Of a stretch of DNA of 64,000 nucleotides, positions 36,132-52,411 are shown piece by piece; within the stretch, counting starts at the first letter, position 1, and the number at the start of each line of letters is the position of its first letter. The translations under genes and the position numbers were made by a program. The notes beneath the pieces are model-generated. The model was not told the DNA's origin. It was given only the letters and a program-made list of their open reading frames with translations, and searched no databases. Source of the stretch: Curvibacter gracilis ATCC BAA-807 (GTDB lineage: Bacteria > Pseudomonadota > Gammaproteobacteria > Burkholderiales > Burkholderiaceae_C); contig NZ_JADZ01000005.1 of assembly GCF_000518645.1 (NCBI RefSeq), positions 337,704-401,703 of the forward strand, read 5' to 3'.

Positions 36132-37991
36132 ATGCCAGCTTACCGCTCCAAGACCTCCACCTCCGGCCGCAACATGGCGGGCGCTCGCTCTCTGTGGCGC
36201 GCCACCGGCATGAAGGACGACGATTTCAGCAAGCCCATCATTGCGATCGCCAACTCGTTCACCCAGTTCGTTCCGGGGCACGTGCACCTGAAGGACATGG
36301 GCCAGTTGGTGGCGCGCGAGATCGAGGCCGCCGGCGGCGTGGCCAAAGAGTTCAACACCATTGCCGTGGACGACGGCATCGCCATGGGCCATGACGGCAT
36401 GCTGTATTCGCTGCCCAGCCGCGACATCATTGCCGACTCGGTCGAGTACATGGTCAACGCCCACACGGCCGATGCGCTGGTGTGCATCTCCAACTGCGAC
36501 AAGATCACCCCCGGCATGCTGATGGCCGCCATGCGCCTGAACATCCCGGTGGTCTTCGTGTCGGGCGGCCCGATGGAAGCCGGCAAGGTGCGCCTGGCCA
36601 ACCCGGTCACCCAGACCATCGAATTCAAGAAGCTCGACCTGATCGACGCCATGGTGATGGCCGCCGACAGCAAGGTCAGCGATGCCGATGTGGCCGAGGT
36701 CGAGCGCTCGGCCTGCCCCACCTGCGGCTCGTGCTCGGGCATGTTCACCGCCAATTCGATGAACTGCCTGACCGAGGCCCTGGGCCTGAGCCTGCCGGGC
36801 AACGGCACCGTGGTGGCCACCCATGCCGACCGCGAGCAGCTCTTCAAGCGCGCCGGTCACCTGATCGTGGACCTGGCCAAGCGCTACTACGAAGGCGATG
36901 ACGAGACCGTGCTGCCGCGCTCGGTGGGCTTCAAGGCCTTTGAAAACGCCATGACGCTGGACATCGCCATGGGCGGCTCGACCAACACCATCCTGCACCT
37001 GCTGGCCATCGCACAAGAGGCCGGCATCGACTTCACCATGTCCGACATCGATCGCCTGTCGCGCGTGGTGCCCCAGCTGTGCAAGGTGGCGCCCAACACC
37101 AACAAGTACCACATCGAAGACGTGCACCGCGCCGGCGGCATCATGGCCATCCTGGGTGAACTGGCCCGTGCCGGCAAGCTGCACACCGACGTGCCCACCG
37201 TGCACAGCAAGACCCTGGGCGACGCGCTGGCCCATTGGGACATCGTCACCACCACCGACGAGGCCGTGCGCACCTTCTACATGGCTGGCCCGGCCGGCAT
37301 CCCCACCCAGGTGGCCTTCAGCCAGGCCACCCGCTGGCCCAGCCTGGACACCGACCGTGCCGAAGGCTGCATCCGCTCCTACGACAACGCCTTCTCCAAG
37401 GAAGGCGGCCTGGCCGTGCTGCGCGGCAACATCGCCATCGACGGCTGTGTGGTCAAGACCGCCGGTGTGGACGACAGCCTGCTGGTCTTCGAAGGCCCGG
37501 CCCATGTGGTCGAAAGCCAGGACGAAGCGGTCGAGCACATCCTCAACGACGAGGTCAAGGCCGGTGACGTGGTGATCGTGCGCTACGAAGGGCCCAAGGG
37601 CGGCCCGGGCATGCAAGAGATGCTCTACCCCACCAGCTACATCAAGTCCAAGGGCCTGGGCAAAGCCTGTGCCCTGCTGACCGACGGCCGCTTCTCGGGT
37701 GGCACCTCGGGCCTGTCGATCGGACACTGCTCGCCCGAAGCGGCGGCTGGCGGCACCATCGGCCTGGTGCGCCATGGCGACCGCATCCGCATCGACATCC
37801 CCAACCGCACGATCAATGTGCTGGTGAGCGACGAAGAGCTGGCCGTGCGCCGCGCCGAGCAAGACGCCAAGGGCTGGAAGCCTGTCAAGCCGCGCCCCCG
37901 CAAGGTGTCGGCCGCCCTCAAGGCCTACGCCCTGCTGGCCACCTCGGCCGACAAGGGCGCGGTGCGGGATCTGTCGCTGCTCGGCGACTGA
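36132..37991 (+). CDS. ilvD: Dihydroxy-acid dehydratase
   Basis: This 619-aa enzyme converts 2,3-dihydroxy-isovalerate and 2,3-dihydroxy-3-methylvalerate to the 2-keto acids in valine, leucine and isoleucine synthesis. Iron-sulfur ligands are visible in NCDKITPGM and [18 protein letters not shown], and the C-terminal part has [19 protein letters not shown]. The length is normal for the E. coli-like type. It is a single transcription unit closed by a strong terminator. Confidence 0.98.
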   Translation: MPAYRSKTSTSGRNMAGARSLWRATGMKDDDFSKPIIAIANSFTQFVPGHVHLKDMGQLVAREIEAAGGVAKEFNTIAVDDGIAMGHDGMLYSLPSRDIIADSVEYMVNAHTADALVCISNCDKITPGMLMAAMRLNIPVVFVSGGPMEAGKVRLANPVTQTIEFKKLDLIDAMVMAADSKVSDADVAEVERSACPTCGSCSGMFTANSMNCLTEALGLSLPGNGTVVATHADREQLFKRAGHLIVDLAKRYYEGDDETVLPRSVGFKAFENAMTLDIAMGGSTNTILHLLAIAQEAGIDFTMSDIDRLSRVVPQLCKVAPNTNKYHIEDVHRAGGIMAILGELARAGKLHTDVPTVHSKTLGDALAHWDIVTTTDEAVRTFYMAGPAGIPTQVAFSQATRWPSLDTDRAEGCIRSYDNAFSKEGGLAVLRGNIAIDGCVVKTAGVDDSLLVFEGPAHVVESQDEAVEHILNDEVKAGDVVIVRYEGPKGGPGMQEMLYPTSYIKSKGLGKACALLTDGRFSGGTSGLSIGHCSPEAAAGGTIGLVRHGDRIRIDIPNRTINVLVSDEELAVRRAEQDAKGWKPVKPRPRKVSAALKAYALLATSADKGAVRDLSLLGD

Positions 37992-38010
37992 ACGACGAGG
38001 CCCTGAACGC

Positions 38011-38037
38011 AAAAAAGCCCCGAAAAGGGGCTTTTTT
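38011..38037. terminator. Bidirectional terminator after ilvD
   Basis: AAAAAAGCCCC and GGGGCTTTTTT pair around a short GAAA-type loop, with an A-run on one side and a T-run on the other, so it can serve both ilvD and the convergent katG. Confidence 0.92.
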
Positions 38038-38042
38038 CATGG

Positions 38043-38084
38043 AGGCCCCCGCAGGGGCCTTGGGGATCTCAGACTTGATCTGAG
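38043..38084 (-). terminator. Two hairpins downstream of katG
   Basis: AGGCCCC/GGGGCCT (38043-38060) and CTCAGA/TCTGAG (38068-38084) lie between the katG stop and the ilvD terminator. They have no U-run and are probably transcript-end structures. Confidence 0.5.
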
Positions 38085-38093
38085 CTGTGGCGC

Positions 38094-40671
<2,578 letters not shown>

Positions 40672-42855
40672 TCAAGCTTTTCGGCCGAGGTCCGAGGTGG
40701 CGGCCAAGGGCATGTCGCGGGTGGGCAGGCTGATGCGGTATCCCTGGGCGTAGTTGATGCCCATTTCGCGCAAGGCCTGCAGGATTTCATCGCTCTCGAC
40801 GAACTCGGCCACGGTCAGAATGCCGATGTCCTGGCACAGGCGCGACAGGTTGTGCACCAGGGCGTAGTCGATCTTCGAGTTGAGGATGTTGCGCACAAAG
40901 GCGCCGTCGATCTTCACGTACTCGAACTTCAGCTCCCGCAGGTAGTGGAAGGAGTTGTAGCCACTGCCGAAATCATCCAGCGCAAAGGCAAAGCCGCGGC
41001 TGCGCAACTGCGTGAGAAAGGTGCGCATATTGGTCATGTCGCCAATCGCGTCGCGCTCCAGGATCTCGAACACGATGCACTGTGGCGGGATGCCCAGCGT
41101 GTTGCACAGGTCTTCGGCATAGGCCAGCACGCCACGCCCCTGGATCTCCTGGGCCGACAGGTTCAGGAACACCTTGATGTCGGGCGCACCGCCGGCCATG
41201 CGCTGGCGCTGCGCCTCCAGCGCCTTGCGTATGATGATCCGATCGAGTTCCCGGCCCATGCCGTATTTCTCGATGGTCTCGATGAACTGACCGGCCACCA
41301 CGATGTCGCCATTGGGCTCGACCATGCGGGCCAGGGTCTCGCAGGCGAACAACTCGCCGCTGTGACAGTCCACGATGCTGTGGAAGTACGGCACGATGCG
41401 CTCCTGATGCAGCGCCACGCGCAGTCGCTCGGCGTAGTCGCGGGTCTGTCGCCCGGCCTGGGTCTTGCCCTTGAGCGACTCCAGCGTGCAGGCACCGTCC
41501 TTGCCCATTTCCTTGGCCCGGTACATGGCCTGATCCGCGCCGGCCAGGATGTCGGCCTCATTGCCGGCGTCGCCCGGGTACACCGCGATGCCGATCGACA
41601 CCGTGAGGTGAAAGTGCTTGCCATCCGGCGCGGTGAAGCTGCGCTCACGCAGCGCCTGCCCGAGCAGATGGGCCACCGTGCTGGCCCCGCTGCGGCCCGT
41701 CTCCATCAGCAGCACGGTGAACTCATCACCCCCGATGCGTGCCGCCACGTCGCCCTTGCGGATCTGTTTGCGCAGGATCTCGGCCATACCGCGCAAGGCC
41801 TCGTCCCCCACCTGGTGACCGTAGCTGTCGTTGATGTCCTTGAAGTCGTCCAGGTCCAGCATGAGCAGCGAAAACTCGTGCCCGTGGCGCTCCGAGCGGC
41901 CGAACTCGTACTCCAGCACGTTGCCGAACTGGCGCCGGTTGTACAGCCCCGTTAAGGGGTCGTGCATGGCGTAGTACTCCAGCTCGGACAGGGTGCGCGA
42001 CAGCAGCTTGCTGGAGCCCACCACCATCACCATCACCGACAGGATGGAGCGCACCACGCTCTCCTCCTGCGGGGTGAGCTCGTTGCTGCCCACGTAGGCC
42101 ACCCCCAGCAGGCCGGCCAGCCGTGGCGTGTGTTCGGGCACCGCCACGGTGATCATGCGGATGTCCTCCACCGTCGCGTCGTGCTCGGGCACGCTGATCT
42201 CGAACTCATCGATCTCCAGCAACGTGTCGGCCGGCAGGTTCAGCCCTGCCAGCATCTGGCGCGACAGCATGTCGCGCGCACTTCTCTTCATGTCTTCAGA
42301 GTAGTCGCCCAGGTAGTACAGGTACAGCGACAGCCCGTGCTCTTCGGCAAAGGCGATGTAGAAGAAATTGAACGGGAAGATCGAATGGAAGTCAGCCAGG
42401 ATCTCCTGCACGAAGGCCTTCCACTGGGCCACATGCTCATGCGACAGGATGATGCGCTCCAGCACCCGGCTCTGGCGCTCGAAAAGGTCTTTCTCGATCA
42501 GCGTCGAGGCCAGATCGGTCAAGGTCTGGTTGAACTCCAGCAAGGTGCTCTTGGCGTGCTCGGCATTGCGGCTCCATTGGCGTTGGCGCTCGCCCAGCAG
42601 CAGCGCCATGGTCTGCTCCAGACTGCGGTAGGTGTCGATCACATGGCGCAGGCGCAGCGCCAGGTTGTGCGGCATGGCCTCGGCCGACAAGGCCTCCAAT
42701 TCGGCCATGACCTCGCTCTGCACCTGCCGCACCAGCGAGCCCAGGTTGCTGGCAAAGGCCCGGCTTCGCGTCTGGCTCTCCAGCAGGGAGGCCATGCGGT
42801 CCATCACCCGCAGGCGCAAGGCCTCCAGGTGGTTGGTGAAGGCGGGGGCGCTCAT
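40672..42855 (-). CDS. GGDEF-EAL bifunctional-type cyclic-di-GMP protein
   Basis: This 727-aa soluble protein has an N-terminal helical part (to about residue 150), a GAF-like middle (about 150-290), then GGDEF (RIGGDEFTVLL, intact signature, about 370-375) and a C-terminal EAL domain. In the EAL part ETL replaces EAL in FACETLARM, while LNLSAQE, DDFGSGYNSF, VKIDGAF and QGYRIS are kept; the loop 6 Glu segment reads AEFVES. The balance of cyclase and phosphodiesterase activity cannot be read from sequence. ATG 42855 overlaps the stop of the metallo-beta-lactamase-fold gene (ATGA), so the pair is co-translated. Confidence 0.9.
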   Translation of the reverse strand: MSAPAFTNHLEALRLRVMDRMASLLESQTRSRAFASNLGSLVRQVQSEVMAELEALSAEAMPHNLALRLRHVIDTYRSLEQTMALLLGERQRQWSRNAEHAKSTLLEFNQTLTDLASTLIEKDLFERQSRVLERIILSHEHVAQWKAFVQEILADFHSIFPFNFFYIAFAEEHGLSLYLYYLGDYSEDMKRSARDMLSRQMLAGLNLPADTLLEIDEFEISVPEHDATVEDIRMITVAVPEHTPRLAGLLGVAYVGSNELTPQEESVVRSILSVMVMVVGSSKLLSRTLSELEYYAMHDPLTGLYNRRQFGNVLEYEFGRSERHGHEFSLLMLDLDDFKDINDSYGHQVGDEALRGMAEILRKQIRKGDVAARIGGDEFTVLLMETGRSGASTVAHLLGQALRERSFTAPDGKHFHLTVSIGIAVYPGDAGNEADILAGADQAMYRAKEMGKDGACTLESLKGKTQAGRQTRDYAERLRVALHQERIVPYFHSIVDCHSGELFACETLARMVEPNGDIVVAGQFIETIEKYGMGRELDRIIIRKALEAQRQRMAGGAPDIKVFLNLSAQEIQGRGVLAYAEDLCNTLGIPPQCIVFEILERDAIGDMTNMRTFLTQLRSRGFAFALDDFGSGYNSFHYLRELKFEYVKIDGAFVRNILNSKIDYALVHNLSRLCQDIGILTVAEFVESDEILQALREMGINYAQGYRISLPTRDMPLAATSDLGRKA

Positions 42856-43616
42856 CGGGCGAAACGCCCACCGCTTTGCAGCAGGTCGATGCCGCATTGC
42901 AAGTCGCCCAGCCAGGCCAGGAACTGCCCCACCGCGGCCCCGCGGTACACCGGCCCGTGCTGGGGCGCGATCATCTCGATGTCCAGCCGGGCGATCGTCT
43001 CCAGCCAGCAGCGGATGGCCCGGTTCGAGCCCATGTAACGCCGATGAAAACCCTCGATGTAGGGCAGGTGCCCGGCCAGATCATCGACAAAGGCCGTGTC
43101 CTCGTCCGGCGGCATCATGGCCGCGCCGATGTCACCCGAAAACAGCACCTTGGCCACCGGGTCGTACACATTGATCTGCCCCTCGGAGTGCAGAAAATGC
43201 GCTGGCACCACCTCCAGCACAAAGCCCTCGGCCACCTCGCAGCGCATGCCCTCGTCGGGCACACCCACAAAATGGGACATGTCCTTGAGCCCGTAATGCG
43301 GCAAGAAGCGCATCCAGATGCTCGACACATAGACCGGCGCATCCAGCAGCTCCAGCCAGGTCGACAGACCGCCCACGATGTCCGGGTCCTGGTGCGACAA
43401 AAACACACCCTGGATGTCGGCCGGCTGCACATAACGCAACATTTCAGCCAGCACACGGGGCATCACACCAAAACCACCGGGGTCCAGCAGAACCCCCTGC
43501 CCCCCATGAATCACCAGGTATTGATTGGACCTGATCCCATCTTCTTCGCCCGGTTCACTCTCATTCAACAAAATGAATTGATGTTGGTCTGATTCATGGA
43601 GCTTGATATTGCGCAT
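42852..43616 (-). CDS. Metallo-beta-lactamase-fold di-iron protein (ODP type)
   Basis: This 254-aa soluble protein carries SHQDPDIVGG (HxxxD), AHFLHSEG, FSGDIG and APQHGPVYRG, the metal ligands of the flavodiiron/ODP branch of the fold rather than a lactamase. Relatives bind oxygen at a di-iron centre and serve as oxygen or redox sensors. Translational coupling to the GGDEF-EAL gene suggests a sensor-effector pair that tunes cyclic-di-GMP to oxygen; this is inference from family and context. It is divergent from the MFS gene. Confidence 0.82.
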   Translation of the reverse strand: MRNIKLHESDQHQFILLNESEPGEEDGIRSNQYLVIHGGQGVLLDPGGFGVMPRVLAEMLRYVQPADIQGVFLSHQDPDIVGGLSTWLELLDAPVYVSSIWMRFLPHYGLKDMSHFVGVPDEGMRCEVAEGFVLEVVPAHFLHSEGQINVYDPVAKVLFSGDIGAAMMPPDEDTAFVDDLAGHLPYIEGFHRRYMGSNRAIRCWLETIARLDIEMIAPQHGPVYRGAAVGQFLAWLGDLQCGIDLLQSGGRFAR

Positions 43617-43839
43617 AACCTTCCGAGAGCTTCAATGGGCTGAGCCGATGATCGGCGAAAGCGAAAATCATTTCGCAGTAGCCAAGCAATCCTTTTGCGT
43701 TACGTCAAAGAATCGGGATTGGATTTTTGCTCCAGGGAAAACCCGGTATTCCGCGTGGTCCCCGCGACACAAATCATGGTAATTGAAGGCCTGGAAAATG
43801 AACTTCTGCGCGCATTTTCTTCATCTGTGATTTTTAACC

Positions 43840-45108
43840 GTGCCCCATGAGCCCGACGTGATCTCTTCCGCCTTGCAAAAATCCCTGGCCTTGCTGACCA
43901 GCCGCCGCTTCGGCACCTTCTGGGTGGCCAGCCTGCTGGCCAACATCGGCACCTGGGCGCAGCAGGTCACCCAACCCTGGCTCATGATCAGCCTGGGCGC
44001 CTCGCCCCTGATGCTGGGGCTCGATGCCTTCGCCCTCAGCGCGCCGGCCCTGCTGCTGACCCTGGTGGGCGGCGAATTGGCCGATCGGGCCGACCGGCGC
44101 CGCACCATCGCCTTGTTCCAGTCGATCCAGATGCTGTGCCCCTTGCTGCTGGTCGCAGGGGTGCTGGGCGGCTGGATCCAGGCCTGGGAGGTGGTGCTGC
44201 TGTCCTTGGTGGTGGGCGTGACAGATGCCTTGTCCATGCCGTCGTTCCAATCGATTGTTCCCTCCATCGTCCAGCACGAGCAGATCCCGGCCGGCATCGC
44301 CCTCAACGCCAGCCAATTCAACCTGTCACGCATCCTCGGGCCTGCCGTCGCCGGTGCGCTCATGGCCAGCATTGGCATGGCGGGCGCCTTCGCCGTCAGC
44401 GCGGCCTCCTACCTGCCCTTCATCGGCGTGGCTCTGTGGGTGCTGCCACGGCGCTTGCAGCCGACCGTGCCTGCAGCGCCCCCCAGCGGCCAGGCCCAGG
44501 GCAGCCGCCAGAACCTGTGGCTGGGGGTGCGCGAGGTGCTGGCGCAGGCGCGGCTGCGCTCTGCCTTGCTCACGGTGTTCCTCAATGCCTTGCTGTGCGC
44601 CCCGCTGATCACTTTTTGCCCGGTGCTGGTCAAACAGGCCTTCCAGGGGGATGCCGCCCAGTTCAGCCTGAGCGCCGGTGCGCTCGGGCTGGGCGGGCTG
44701 CTCGGTGCTGCGGCCTTGCTGGGCTTCGATGCCCAGCGCGACCGGCGGCCATGGTGCACCGGCTTTGCACTGGCCTATGCCGCCATCGTGGTGCTGGCCG
44801 CGCTCAACCCCTGGGCCGAGGCGCTGGCCCCCTTGTTCGTGCTGGCCGGGGTGGCCATGACGGCCAGCAATGCCTCGGCCAACACCTTGCTGCAATCCGG
44901 TGCGCCCGATCACCTGCGAGGCAAGACCGTCAGCCTGTTCATGCTGGCCATGCGCGGCGGCCTGTCCCTGGGCAGCCTGCTCACCGGCTTCAGCGTGCAC
45001 CTGATGGGCGTGCGCAGCGCACTGGCCCTCAATGGGGTGCTGGCTTTGGTGAGCCTGTCGGCCTTGGGTCTGATCTGGCGCCGGGCAGCCCAGCCACCTC
45101 ATGGGTAA
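43840..45108 (+). CDS. MFS exporter, EntS-like family
   Basis: This 422-aa protein has 12 predicted membrane segments and the MFS_3 pattern (FWVASLLANIGTWAQQVTQPWLM, GELADRADRRRTIALFQ). Relatives export siderophores or drugs. It starts with GTG 43840; an overlapping ATG at 43847 is out of frame. The substrate cannot be inferred: no siderophore genes are near. Confidence 0.88.
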   Translation: MPHEPDVISSALQKSLALLTSRRFGTFWVASLLANIGTWAQQVTQPWLMISLGASPLMLGLDAFALSAPALLLTLVGGELADRADRRRTIALFQSIQMLCPLLLVAGVLGGWIQAWEVVLLSLVVGVTDALSMPSFQSIVPSIVQHEQIPAGIALNASQFNLSRILGPAVAGALMASIGMAGAFAVSAASYLPFIGVALWVLPRRLQPTVPAAPPSGQAQGSRQNLWLGVREVLAQARLRSALLTVFLNALLCAPLITFCPVLVKQAFQGDAAQFSLSAGALGLGGLLGAAALLGFDAQRDRRPWCTGFALAYAAIVVLAALNPWAEALAPLFVLAGVAMTASNASANTLLQSGAPDHLRGKTVSLFMLAMRGGLSLGSLLTGFSVHLMGVRSALALNGVLALVSLSALGLIWRRAAQPPHG

Positions 45109-45181
45109 GCAGACTGCAAAGACACGGTATCAAGCCTGCCAAAAAAGTTCATTTTTGGCGGCAAATGCCGATACACAAGGC

Positions 45182-45556
45182 ATGCAAGTCACTTCCAGCA
45201 CCACCAGCAGCGCCGTCACAAGCACCTCCAGCTCGGGCGGTACCGACAATGCCAGCCAGATTGCAGCGCTGCAAAAGCAGTTGCGGCAACTGACCCAGCA
45301 GCTCAAGGACGTCGCCAATTCAGAGGGTGACGCCAAGACCAAGCAAAAGCGCGCGGCCTTGCTGCAGACCCAGATTCAGGTGGTTCAGGCCCAGATATCG
45401 GCCTTGCAACAACAACAGCAACAAGAAAAGATCGACAAGGCGGCGAAGGCGCAGCAAACCCAACCCGCGGCGGCCTCCAGCCCAAGCCAGCAGGCCCGGA
45501 AAAAAGACAAGGATGAGCAAAACGCCCTGGGCCAACAGATTGACGTCTATGTCTGA
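45182..45556 (+). CDS. FlxA-like coiled-coil protein
   Basis: This 124-aa protein opens MQVTSSTTSSAVTSTSSSGG and then has a long Gln-rich coiled coil (IAALQKQLRQLTQQLKDVANSE, QVVQAQISALQQQQQQ). This matches FlxA-like proteins, which in enterobacteria are flagellar-regulon genes of unknown role. An alternative ATG at 45101 overlaps the MFS stop by 8 bp and would add 27 residues; I prefer 45182 because its N-terminus looks like the family, though its ribosome-binding site is poor. Confidence 0.65.
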   Translation: MQVTSSTTSSAVTSTSSSGGTDNASQIAALQKQLRQLTQQLKDVANSEGDAKTKQKRAALLQTQIQVVQAQISALQQQQQQEKIDKAAKAQQTQPAAASSPSQQARKKDKDEQNALGQQIDVYV

Positions 45557-45729
45557 AATAACAAGGCTTGCAAAGCACGGCCACTCGCCTGCCACCCAAT
45601 AAAACGTGATTTTCCGGCGCTCCCCCATCCAAGCCCCGTCGAATCCTTGAGATTCGGGCTGGATAATCCAGGCGCTTCGTGTATCTTCCTGTATCAGACC
45701 GACGATTGAATATCCTTGGTCTGCCGGCG

Positions 45730-46932
45730 ATGCCCATTCACGACGCGACCCTCACCCAGAATCCAGGCGCCCAGGCACCTGAGGCCCGGGCTTTGCCCAC
45801 GATTTTGCTGGTGGACGATACCAAGGAGAACCTGTCCGTCATCGGCCAGATGTTGCGCCCGCTCTACCACGTGCGCGTGGCCAACTCCGGGCAGCGCGCC
45901 TTGCTGGCGCTGCAACACCCGCCCCGCCCCGACCTGATCCTGCTCGACGTGATGATGCCCGACATGAACGGCTACCAGGTGCTGGAGCAGTTGCGGGCCC
46001 ACCCGCAGTGGTGCGACATCCCGGTGATCTTTGTCACCGCCCTCAACGCCGACGACGACGAAGAGCATGGCCTGGCCCTGGGTGCGGTGGATTACGTGAC
46101 CAAGCCGGTCAAGCCGGCCCTGCTGCTGGCCCGGGTGCATGCCCAGCTCGAACTCAAGCAGGCCCGCGACCGGCTGGCCCACCAGAACGCGTTTCTCGAC
46201 GCCGAGGTGCGGCGCCGCATGGCCGAAAACGAGCTGATCAAGAACCTCAGCCTGTTCGCCCTGGCCACACTGGCCGAAAAACGCGACAACGAGACCGGCA
46301 ACCACCTGCGCCGCACCCAGGCCTACATCGAGGTGCTGATGAACCAGTTGATGGATCACCCGCGCTTTGCCCAGGCCCTGGCCACCCCCGATGTGCGCCA
46401 GCGCATCGCCAAGGCGGCCCCGCTGCACGACATCGGCAAGGTGGGCATCCCGGACGCCATCCTGCTCAAGCCCGGCCGGCTCACACCCGACGAGTTCGAG
46501 ATCATGAAGACCCATGCGGCCATCGGGGCCCAGGCCCTGGAAGAGGCCATCGAGCGCGCCCGCGAATTGCAGCCCACGCCGACCCCCTGCGGGCCCGCGC
46601 CGGACACCCCCGACAGCCGCCCCTCGCTGGACTTTCTTGAAACCGCCCTGCAGATCGCCGCCAGCCACCATGAGAAATGGGACGGCAGCGGCTACCCCGC
46701 CGGGCTGCAAGGCGATGCCATCCCGCTGCCGGCCCGCCTGATGGCCCTGGCCGATGTGTTCGACGCCCTGATCTCGCGGCGCCCCTACAAGCCTCCCTTG
46801 CCCATGGACACCACGCGCCAGATCATCACCGAGGGCCGAGGCAGCCATTTCGACCCCGACATCGTCGACGCCTTCCTGGCCCGGTTTGATGAATTCAAGA
46901 CCATCGCCGAACACTATGCCGACCAAGCCTGA
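45730..46932 (+). CDS. REC-HD-GYP response regulator (cyclic-di-GMP phosphodiesterase)
   Basis: This 400-aa protein has an N-terminal receiver (TILLVDDTKENLSVIGQML, phospho-Asp in LILLDVMMPDMNG, Lys in DYVTKPVKP) and an HD-GYP domain after about residue 170. The latter is intact: HLRRTQ, LHDIGKVGIPD, HHEKWDGSGYP and ADVFDAL. It should degrade cyclic-di-GMP when phosphorylated, probably by one of the kinases here. ATG 45730 was chosen over an upstream GTG at 45679. The histidine phosphatase gene overlaps its end by 17 bp. Confidence 0.92.
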   Translation: MPIHDATLTQNPGAQAPEARALPTILLVDDTKENLSVIGQMLRPLYHVRVANSGQRALLALQHPPRPDLILLDVMMPDMNGYQVLEQLRAHPQWCDIPVIFVTALNADDDEEHGLALGAVDYVTKPVKPALLLARVHAQLELKQARDRLAHQNAFLDAEVRRRMAENELIKNLSLFALATLAEKRDNETGNHLRRTQAYIEVLMNQLMDHPRFAQALATPDVRQRIAKAAPLHDIGKVGIPDAILLKPGRLTPDEFEIMKTHAAIGAQALEEAIERARELQPTPTPCGPAPDTPDSRPSLDFLETALQIAASHHEKWDGSGYPAGLQGDAIPLPARLMALADVFDALISRRPYKPPLPMDTTRQIITEGRGSHFDPDIVDAFLARFDEFKTIAEHYADQA

Positions 46933-47628
46933 CCCCGCCGCGCTCAAGCCCCATCGGCAGCAAGGCGCCGCCTGCACAGCCCTGCTGGCGCTGGTGTTGC
47001 TTGGCGGCACCGCCGCTTGCGCGGCAGACATGGCCTCGCCACCTGGCGCCCCGCCCTTCCAGGAGGTGATGGCCAGGCCCGAGCTGCTGGGCCAGTTGCG
47101 CGCTGGCGGCTATGTGCTCTACATGCGCCACGGCACCACCGACAACAGCCGGGCCGACGCCGTCACCGGCCTGCGCCTGGACGACTGCAGCACCCAGCGC
47201 GTGCTCAATGACGAAGGCCGCCGGCTCGCCGTCACCCTGGGCAACACCTTGCGTCAGGCCCGCATCCCGGTGGCCGAGATCTTCCACAGCCCGCTGTGCC
47301 GCACCACCGAGACCGTGAAGCTGGCTTTTCCCGACTTCAAGGGCCCGGTGCATGCCGACCCGGACCTGATGTACACCGCCAACCTGACCAGTGAGCAGAA
47401 AAAGCCTGTGCTACAGGCCACGTGGCGCCTGGTCAGCACGCCGCCGGCCCCAGGCAGCAACCGCCTGATCGTGGCCCACGCCCCCAACATGGCCGATCTG
47501 ATGGGCTACTTCGTCAAGCCCGAGGGCACGGTGGTGGTGCTGCGCCCGCTGGGAGCCAAGGGCTTCGAGTACCTGGCCAGCATCCCGCCGGCCCTGTGGC
47601 CCCAGTTGCTCAAGGCGGCCCCGGCGCC

Positions 47629-47632
<4 letters not shown>
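46916..47632 (+). CDS. Exported histidine phosphatase family protein
   Basis: This 238-aa protein has a hydrophobic signal-like segment near residues 20-37 ([20 protein letters not shown]). The catalytic motif MRHGTTDNS follows, with the partner [14 protein letters not shown] and the second His in VAHAPNM. These proteins hydrolyse phosphate esters; the substrate is unknown. It sits between the HD-GYP gene and the giant kinase, whose ATG overlaps its stop by 4 bp. A periplasmic partner of the kinase's sensor part is possible. Confidence 0.85.
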
Positions 47633-51992
<4,360 letters not shown>

Positions 51993-51996
<4 letters not shown>

Positions 51997-52022
51997 GGCC
52001 GCTCGGCCCACCCGGGCCTCAG
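51993..52022. terminator. Hairpin at a convergent gene junction
   Basis: CTGAGGCC (51993-52000) pairs with GGCCTCAG (52015-52022) across the stop codons of the converging kinase and receiver operons. It has no U-run, so termination is uncertain, but it is placed to serve both directions. Confidence 0.45.
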
Positions 52023-52399
52023 GACAAGGCCAGCACCCGCTGCACGCGCGCCAGCATGTCGTCGGGATCGAAGGGCTTGGTGGCGTAGTCGTCAGCCCCG
52101 GCCTCCAGGCCCCGCTGGCGGTCGGCCTCCTGGCCCTTGGCGGTCAGCATCAGGATATAGACCTGGGCCAGCGCCGGGTTGGCACGCACCTGCTGGCACA
52201 CCTCGTAGCCGCTGAGCTCGGGCATCATCACATCGAGCAGCACCAGACGGGGCCGATGCGCCTCGATGAGTTGCAACGCCTCACGCCCGTTGCAGGCGCT
52301 CAGCAGGCTGATGCCCTGGTCCTCCAGATCGACCAGACTCTCCTCCAGCAGCATGCGGATGTGGGGCTCGTCGTCCACGATCAGTACGGTGTTTTCCAT
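52019..52399 (-). CDS. Single-domain response regulator
   Basis: This 126-aa receiver has VLIVDDEPHIRMLLEE, phospho-Asp in LVLLDVMMPELSG, the Thr in LMLTAKGQE, and Lys in DYATKPFDP, and no output domain. It would shuttle phosphate or inhibit a partner. Start ATG 52399 has TGAGGA at a suitable distance; an upstream ATG at 52411 lies just 1 bp before the kinase stop. It is the last gene of the four-gene phosphorelay operon. Confidence 0.92.
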   Translation of the reverse strand: MENTVLIVDDEPHIRMLLEESLVDLEDQGISLLSACNGREALQLIEAHRPRLVLLDVMMPELSGYEVCQQVRANPALAQVYILMLTAKGQEADRQRGLEAGADDYATKPFDPDDMLARVQRVLALS

Positions 52400-52411
52400 G
52401 GTGTTCCTCAT

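Noticed and set aside
36054-38012. 652-codon frame antisense to ilvD
   Set aside because: Long antisense frames are expected in high-GC genes; the translation is His/Gly/Val-rich with no family resemblance, while ilvD is certain.
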